DNA from: Salinimicrobium sp050750585
Lineage (GTDB): Bacteria > Bacteroidota > Bacteroidia > Flavobacteriales > Flavobacteriaceae
Length of the DNA stretch: 64,000 nt
Assembly: GCF_050750585.1 (NCBI RefSeq)
Contig: NZ_JBOJLM010000003.1
Location: 124,001 to 188,000 of the forward strand
Reading direction: 5' to 3'
Positions 59,323 through 64,000 of the stretch are shown one piece after another. Within the stretch, counting starts at the first letter, position 1; each line of letters starts with the position of its first letter. Below the pieces are notes generated by a model. It did no database searches and was not told where the DNA came from. It was given only the letters and a program-made list of their open reading frames with translations. The position numbers and the translations under genes are program-made.

Positions 59323-60024
59323 CTAAGGGGACACGTTCTTTTCCGCAGTAAGATAGCGGCTGCTGTTATTTACTAACAAAAGGGAAATCGCGCTCGACAA
59401 CGAATCATAATTGAGGGCGAAAGATTTTTCGAATTCTATTCCATAGGGATGGGAAGGTTTCCTTCTAATATCCAGGATTTTTTTATTACTGTTGAGTAGG
59501 AAAGAAGTTGGAAGGCCCAGCGAATGCTTCATCATTTTCACCACGTAAGGGCTATTGTTTTGTAGTTCATCCACATAAAGGATGCGGATGTTGCTGTGGT
59601 ATTTTTTTGCCAGTTTCTTAGTGGTCTCATAGTTATCCCAGAACAGGATAACAAAGTCTACCTGCTCCCCGTATTTTTCAGCTAATTTATTTAGTGCCGG
59701 CACTTCTCCTTCGGTGGGAATGATCCAGGAGGCGTAAGTAGTGAGATAGACGGGTTTTGTAAACTCGTTGAGATAAACCTTCTTCTTTTTCAGGTTTGTC
59801 ACCCTAAAGTTGTCAAGTACCGAGCCCTTGAGTCCGTAGTTTACAAGAGAATCGAACAGCTCGTCTGCACGGGCTATATTTTTGTCCCGGTAAGCTTTAT
59901 CTGCGTGTTTATTGTATTTGGGGAGATGGATGGCAAGAGCTTCAGAAAAACTTATCTCGTCCTCCTGCGCATGTGACAGGAAGAAAAAAAATAAAGTAAA
60001 AAGAAGTAGTAAAGCTCGCTGCAT
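59323..60024 (-). CDS. TlpA/thioredoxin-fold protein without the active-site cysteines
   Basis: A 233-residue secreted protein; I start at the ATG at 60024, which gives a clear signal peptide (MQRALLLLFTLFFFFLSHAQ). The fold is that of a periplasmic TlpA-like thioredoxin: KPVYLTTYASWIIPTEGEVP at the position where TlpA has WCxPC, then KYGEQVDFVILFWDNYETTKKLAKKY and GLPTSFLLNSNKKILDIRR with the usual cis-Pro. The residues at the active site are WIIPTE, so both cysteines are missing and it cannot be a normal disulphide reductase. A structural or binding role is possible. It converges with the transglycosylase. Confidence 0.82.
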   Translation of the reverse strand: MQRALLLLFTLFFFFLSHAQEDEISFSEALAIHLPKYNKHADKAYRDKNIARADELFDSLVNYGLKGSVLDNFRVTNLKKKKVYLNEFTKPVYLTTYASWIIPTEGEVPALNKLAEKYGEQVDFVILFWDNYETTKKLAKKYHSNIRILYVDELQNNSPYVVKMMKHSLGLPTSFLLNSNKKILDIRRKPSHPYGIEFEKSFALNYDSLSSAISLLLVNNSSRYLTAEKNVSP

Positions 60025-60142
60025 GTGCCGGAAATCCAAATTCTGCACTAAGTTACAGAATGCAGCGCCCCGGCTCAAATAAACTCGTTTAACTGCGGGT
60101 AAAATAGTTGAAATACAGCAAAGAAAGAAAAGGAAAGACCTC

Positions 60143-60174
60143 TCTAAAACGAGGTGCCAAAAAAGGCAGTTTTA
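60143..60174 (-). terminator. hairpin at the end of the TPR-like gene
   Basis: CTAAAAC (60144-60150) pairs with GTTTTAG (60169-60175), with an inner GCC-AAAAAA-GGC. It overlaps the stop codon of the minus-strand gene. A terminator role is probable but the T run is poor. Confidence 0.45.
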
Positions 60175-60687
60175 GATCTTTTTCATCTGCTGCTTCATCA
60201 TCTTTATTTGCTCGTCAAGCATATTGTGTTTGTCCAGTTTTTTGGCTTCCTGAAGTAACATTTGTGCCTCTCTTTTTCTCCTTTTAGTCATAGCGATTCC
60301 CGCAAGGTTCAGCTTTGCCATAGCCAGGTCCTGCTTCATGGAGAGTCCCAGTTTTATAGCGCGTTTAAAGAATTTTTCGGCCTGGGTAATATTGGTCTGC
60401 GAGACCATTAAACCGTGTAGGTACCAGTAATATCCCTGTTGTTTGTTTGTGAGTGCTTTCTCGGGATCTTTAATTTTATCCAGCCATTTTTTGGCTCCTG
60501 CAAAGTCCTGCTTCCGAAGCCTCAAAAAGGCCATAAGTATCATTTCATTCTTGTAGTAAAGAAAAACAAAGATACCTGCCAGAAGTAAAAAGAAAAGTCC
60601 ATTCCCTATATTGCCTTCAAAAAATTGCCAGATTGCGACAATAACAAGAATGGCTGTAAGAATTAGTTTATAGATTTTATTGAACAT
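60172..60687 (-). CDS. TPR-like membrane-anchored protein
   Basis: A 171-residue protein with two N-terminal transmembrane helices (about 5-22 and 28-45: LILTAILVIVAIWQF, GLFFLLLAGIFVFLYY) and a helical cytoplasmic part (about 55-165) that reads as two to three TPR-like hairpins (DFAGAKKWLDKI, GYYWYLHGLMVSQTNITQAEKFFKRAIKLG, AKLNLAGIAMTKRRKREAQMLLQEAKKL). TPR domains hold other proteins; the partner is unknown. The end is basic and Met-rich. It is divergent from the L34 gene. Flavobacterial proteins like this are only known as hypothetical. Confidence 0.8.
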   Translation of the reverse strand: MFNKIYKLILTAILVIVAIWQFFEGNIGNGLFFLLLAGIFVFLYYKNEMILMAFLRLRKQDFAGAKKWLDKIKDPEKALTNKQQGYYWYLHGLMVSQTNITQAEKFFKRAIKLGLSMKQDLAMAKLNLAGIAMTKRRKREAQMLLQEAKKLDKHNMLDEQIKMMKQQMKKI

Positions 60688-60709
60688 TTGCAGTAAATTT
60701 TGAAAACCG

Positions 60710-60717
60710 CAAAGGTA
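60710..60717 (-). promoter_or_regulatory. -7 box of the TPR-like gene
   Basis: Minus strand TACCTTTG is an exact TAnnTTTG, 22 bp before the start codon; the -33 element is not clear. Confidence 0.45.
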
Positions 60718-60751
60718 AGAAAAACAATTGGTAATTATTTTAATTTAGGGT

Positions 60752-60781
60752 TTGCCTAAGTAAAAACTCTTTGTATATTTG
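60752..60781 (+). promoter_or_regulatory. promoter of rpmH
   Basis: TTG (60752-60754, within TTTG), 19 bp, TATATTTG (60774-60781): a full consensus Bacteroidota promoter. The leader to the L34 start is about 65 bases. Confidence 0.8.
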
Positions 60782-60852
60782 CCCGCAGTTTTAAGAGGAG
60801 GTCTTAAAGCTATTTTTCAAAGCGATTTCAAAGAAGATTAAAGATAATTATC

Positions 60853-61011
60853 ATGAAAAGAACGTTTCAACCATCTAAGAGGAAAAGAAAAAATAAGCAC
60901 GGTTTTAGAGAGCGTATGGCAAGTGTTAACGGAAGAAAGGTGCTTGCTCGTAGAAGAGCAAAAGGTAGAAAGAAATTATCTGTTTCCTCTGAGCAAAGGC
61001 ATAAACACTAG
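60853..61011 (+). CDS. rpmH: 50S ribosomal protein L34
   Basis: A 52-residue, very basic ribosomal protein, starting MKRTFQPSKRKRKNKHGFRE and continuing RMASVNGRKVLARRRAKGRK, the L34 signature. It ends SSEQRHKH, with a stop at 61009. It is short but unmistakable. In many bacteria rpmH is followed by rnpA; here the next gene is carB, so the usual rpmH-rnpA pair is not kept. A consensus promoter and a terminator surround it. Confidence 0.97.
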   Translation: MKRTFQPSKRKRKNKHGFRERMASVNGRKVLARRRAKGRKKLSVSSEQRHKH

Positions 61012-61032
61012 ATGATAATTCCTCAAAATAAT

Positions 61033-61065
61033 AAAGGTGTTACTTTTTAAGTAACGCCTTTTTTT
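61033..61065 (+). terminator. terminator of rpmH
   Basis: Stem AAAGGTGTTAC (61033-61043) with GTAACGCCTTT (61051-61061), one G-U pair, then T to 61065. It follows the L34 stop by 22 bp. Confidence 0.92.
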
Positions 61066-61113
61066 ATACCCTGTAGGTTCCTATTTTTACAAACTCCATA
61101 CAAAGACTTTCTT

Positions 61114-63966
61114 ATGCCAAAGAACGAAAACCTCAAGAAAATACTAATTATAGGTTCTGGACCTATTGTAATTGGCCAGGCCTGTGAATTTGATTATGCC
61201 GGCGCACAGGCACTCAAATCATTACGGGAAGAAGGGATTAAAACAGTCCTTATCAATTCCAACCCTGCCACCATCATGACAGATCCTTCAATGGCAGATC
61301 ATGTTTATCTAAGACCTCTTACCACAAAATCTATCATTGATATCCTTAAAGATCATCCCGATATTGATGCAGTGCTGCCTACTATGGGAGGACAAACAGC
61401 ATTGAATTTATGTATAGAGGCCGAAGAAAAAGGAATCTGGAACGATTTCAATGTAAAGTTAATAGGTGTAGATATTGATGCAATCAATATTACTGAAGAC
61501 AGGGAAAAATTCAAGCAATTAATGGTGCGCCTGGGCGTAGGTGTGGCTCCTGCACAAACCGTAACTTCTTTCTTAAAAGGAAAGGAAGTGGCGCAGGAAT
61601 TTGGTTTTCCACTGGTTATACGCGCTTCGTTTACCCTTGGTGGTAGCGGTGCCTCTTTTGTGCATAAAGAAGAAGATTTTGATGAACTGTTAACTGCAGG
61701 TCTCGAAGCTTCTCCTATTCATGAAGTGCTTATAGATAAAGCCCTTTTAGGCTGGAAAGAATACGAGCTGGAACTGTTGCGTGATAAGAACGACAACGTG
61801 GTGATTATTTGTTCTATCGAGAACATGGATCCTATGGGAATCCATACGGGAGACTCTATTACGGTTGCCCCGGCTATGACCCTTAGTGATTCCTGTTTTC
61901 AAAGAATGAGAGACCTGGCCATCAAAATGATGCGGAATATTGGAGATTTCGCCGGAGGTTGTAACGTGCAATTTGCAGTAAGCCCCGACGAAAAAGAAGA
62001 GATCATGGCCATTGAGATCAACCCAAGAACTTCAAGGTCTTCGGCTCTTGCTTCAAAAGCTACAGGATATCCAATCGCTAAAATTGCAGCTAAACTTGCA
62101 ATAGGTTATACGCTTGATGAACTTCAGAATCAAATTACAAAGTCCACTTCAGCACTTTTTGAGCCAACGCTAGATTATGTGATCGTAAAAATTCCGCGTT
62201 GGAACTTTGATAAATTTGAAGGTAGTGACCGCACCCTTGGTCTCCAAATGAAATCTGTGGGGGAAGTGATGGGAATAGGAAGATCTTTCCAGGAAGCACT
62301 TCATAAGGCCACACAGTCCCTCGAAATTAAAAGGAATGGATTGGGAGCCGATGGTAAAGGTTACTCCAACTACGATGTTATTCTCGAGAAACTGAATTTT
62401 GCCAGTTGGGATCGTGTTTTTGTGATCTATGATGCTATTCAGCTTGGCATCCCGCTAACCAGGATTCACGAGATCACAAAAATTGATATGTGGTTCCTCA
62501 AGCAATATGAGGAGCTGTACACCCTCGAAGTTGAAATTTCAAAATACACTATAGATTCTCTTCCTAAAGACCTTCTTCTCGAAGCAAAACAAAAAGGTTT
62601 TGCCGACAGGCAGATCGCTTATATGGTAGACTGTCTCGAAAGCGAGGTTTACAAGAAAAGGGAGGAAATGGGCATTAACCGGGTTTATAAACTCGTTGAT
62701 ACCTGTGCAGCCGAATTTAAAGCGGAAACTCCTTATTATTACTCCACTTTTGAAGCCGAAATCGAGACTAAAGAAGGCCTGAAATATGTAGAGAACGACA
62801 GTAAGGTATCAGATAAAAAGAAAATTGTAGTACTGGGATCAGGTCCAAACAGGATTGGGCAGGGAATAGAATTCGATTATTGTTGTGTACACGGGGTGCT
62901 TGCAGCAAAAGAATGCGGCTATGAAACCATCATGATCAACTGTAACCCTGAAACCGTTTCGACCGACTTTGATGTGGCCGATAAACTTTATTTTGAACCT
63001 GTTTTCTGGGAACATATCTACGACATCATCCAGCATGAAAAGCCCGAAGGTGTCATTGTACAGCTGGGAGGCCAAACAGCTCTAAAACTTGCTGAAAAAC
63101 TGGATCGCTACGGAATCAAAATAATTGGTACCAGCTTCCAGTCTCTTGATTTAGCTGAAGACAGAGGTTCTTTTTCTAAGCTGCTTCAGGAAAATGATAT
63201 TCCTTATCCTGAATTTGGGGTAGCCGAAACTGCTGAAGAAGCTCTTGCCCTTGCCGATGAACTCGATTTTCCAATTCTTGTACGTCCTTCTTATGTGTTA
63301 GGAGGCCAGGGAATGAAGATCGTGATCAATAAAAAGGAACTTGAGGCCACAGTAGTAGACCTGCTAAGAAAGATCCCAAATAACAAGCTGCTTCTCGATC
63401 ATTATCTCGACGGAGCCATTGAAGCTGAAGCCGATGCAATTTGTGATGGCGAAACAGTTCAGATCATCGGGATCATGGAACATATTGAACCCTGCGGTAT
63501 CCACTCGGGAGATTCAAATGCCCTGCTTCCGCCTTTCAACCTGGGAGATCTTGTACTTCAGCAAATAAAAGACCACACCAAAAAAATTGCGCTGGCATTA
63601 AATACTGTGGGTCTTATCAACATTCAGTTTGCGATTAAAGAAGACAAGGTCTACATCATAGAAGCAAACCCAAGGGCCTCCCGTACCGTGCCTTTTATAG
63701 CTAAAGCTTACGGGCAGCCTTACGTGAATTACGCTACCAAAGTGATGCTGGGAGAAAATAAGGTTACCGACTTTAAATTTGAACCAAAACTGGAGGGTTA
63801 CGCTATCAAACAACCTGTATTCTCTTTTAATAAGTTCCCTCACGTTAATAAACAATTGGGGCCAGAGATGAAGAGTACCGGCGAAAGCATCCTCTTTATA
63901 GACAGCCTGCGAGACGATACTTTCTATGAATTGTACTCCAGAAGAAAAATGTATTTGACCAAATAA
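61114..63966 (+). CDS. carB: carbamoyl-phosphate synthase large subunit, without allosteric domain
   Basis: A 950-residue CarB, which makes carbamoyl phosphate from bicarbonate, ATP and ammonia delivered by CarA. The first half starts KILIIGSGPIVIGQACEFDYAGAQA and has the ATP-grasp parts IRASFTLGGSGAS and EINPRTSRSSALASKATGYP. The second half repeats this with VVLGSGPNRIGQGIEFDYC (about 570), VRPSYVLGGQGM and EANPRASRTVPFIAKAYG. The E. coli protein continues for about 120 more residues with the MGS-like allosteric domain; here it stops after GPEMKSTGESILFIDSLRDD and a short tail. Regulation by ornithine or UMP through that domain is therefore absent. No carA is in view. A core-family hairpin follows the stop. 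Confidence 0.94.
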   Translation: MPKNENLKKILIIGSGPIVIGQACEFDYAGAQALKSLREEGIKTVLINSNPATIMTDPSMADHVYLRPLTTKSIIDILKDHPDIDAVLPTMGGQTALNLCIEAEEKGIWNDFNVKLIGVDIDAINITEDREKFKQLMVRLGVGVAPAQTVTSFLKGKEVAQEFGFPLVIRASFTLGGSGASFVHKEEDFDELLTAGLEASPIHEVLIDKALLGWKEYELELLRDKNDNVVIICSIENMDPMGIHTGDSITVAPAMTLSDSCFQRMRDLAIKMMRNIGDFAGGCNVQFAVSPDEKEEIMAIEINPRTSRSSALASKATGYPIAKIAAKLAIGYTLDELQNQITKSTSALFEPTLDYVIVKIPRWNFDKFEGSDRTLGLQMKSVGEVMGIGRSFQEALHKATQSLEIKRNGLGADGKGYSNYDVILEKLNFASWDRVFVIYDAIQLGIPLTRIHEITKIDMWFLKQYEELYTLEVEISKYTIDSLPKDLLLEAKQKGFADRQIAYMVDCLESEVYKKREEMGINRVYKLVDTCAAEFKAETPYYYSTFEAEIETKEGLKYVENDSKVSDKKKIVVLGSGPNRIGQGIEFDYCCVHGVLAAKECGYETIMINCNPETVSTDFDVADKLYFEPVFWEHIYDIIQHEKPEGVIVQLGGQTALKLAEKLDRYGIKIIGTSFQSLDLAEDRGSFSKLLQENDIPYPEFGVAETAEEALALADELDFPILVRPSYVLGGQGMKIVINKKELEATVVDLLRKIPNNKLLLDHYLDGAIEAEADAICDGETVQIIGIMEHIEPCGIHSGDSNALLPPFNLGDLVLQQIKDHTKKIALALNTVGLINIQFAIKEDKVYIIEANPRASRTVPFIAKAYGQPYVNYATKVMLGENKVTDFKFEPKLEGYAIKQPVFSFNKFPHVNKQLGPEMKSTGESILFIDSLRDDTFYELYSRRKMYLTK

Positions 63967-63967
63967 G

Positions 63968-63990
63968 TCTCAAAAATGCTATTTTTGAAT
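63968..63990. terminator. terminator-like hairpin after carB
   Basis: TCAAAAATGCTATTTTTGA (63970-63988), an 8-bp stem with triloop, directly after the carB stop. It has the family core but no outer arms and no T run after it, so it is a weak terminator by itself. Confidence 0.5.
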
Positions 63991-64000
63991 GCCATCTTTT

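Noticed and set aside
1..64000. tRNA, rRNA, CRISPR or transposase genes
   Set aside because: I looked through the gaps between genes for tRNA-like T-loops, spaced repeats and transposase motifs and found none; a short tRNA in a gap could still be missed by eye.

Overview
The window looks like a chromosomal segment of a marine-type member of the Flavobacteriaceae (Bacteroidota), of the kind represented by Christiangramia/Gramella, Salegentibacter or Zunongwangia; I cannot name a species. Support for this: moderate AT richness; two SusC/SusD pairs; many lipoproteins with acidic residues after the lipobox cysteine; several promoters of the Bacteroidota type (TTG, about 19 bp, TAnnTTTG); and housekeeping proteins typical of the group (zinc-free L31, DUF4136 and DUF4199 proteins, a 950-residue CarB).

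Region 1 (1-16.1 kb) is a mannan/glucomannan utilisation locus. On the minus strand an AraC regulator, a GH5_2-like glucanase and a SusC/SusD pair run off the left edge. On the plus strand a tight series encodes a GH26 mannanase, a sodium:solute symporter, a GH130 phosphorylase, a mannobiose 2-epimerase, a second GH26, a GH5_7-like mannanase and a GH3 beta-glucosidase. The combination reproduces the route described in Bacteroides fragilis: mannan is cut to mannobiose, imported, epimerised to mannosyl-glucose and phosphorolysed to mannose-1-phosphate plus glucose. Lipobox contexts suggest that one GH26 acts at the cell surface and the other GH26 and the GH5 act in the periplasm.

Region 2 (16.2-30.2 kb) holds two divergent FG-GAP/UnbV beta-propeller lipoproteins of unknown function, a second SusC/SusD pair, a DUF255 (CHWC thioredoxin-like) lipoprotein and a mannose-6-phosphate isomerase that would feed mannose into glycolysis. 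Region 3 (30.2-34.6 kb) is a minus-strand cluster of a CE2-type esterase, an aldo/keto reductase, a sialate-O-acetylesterase-like protein and an SMP-30 lactonase, probably for acetylated or oxidised sugars.

Region 4 (34.7-64 kb) is mostly housekeeping: acyl-CoA ligase, class III aminotransferase, PurL, a secreted endonuclease I fusion, an RsmB-type methyltransferase, an ECF sigma/membrane protein/Spy-like module, an ABC exporter, a phosphohexomutase, a GT2 glycosyltransferase, L31, a GlmU-like protein, MtaB, a lytic transglycosylase, a degenerate thioredoxin-fold protein, L34 and CarB. No tRNA, rRNA, CRISPR array, transposase or phage gene was seen.

Points most worth a second look: the FG-GAP/UnbV pair beside SusCD; a family of terminator hairpins sharing one triloop core; a palindromic repeat read in frame inside purL; a possible small RNA near 48.6 kb; a thioredoxin-fold protein without its cysteines; and a CarB without its allosteric domain.
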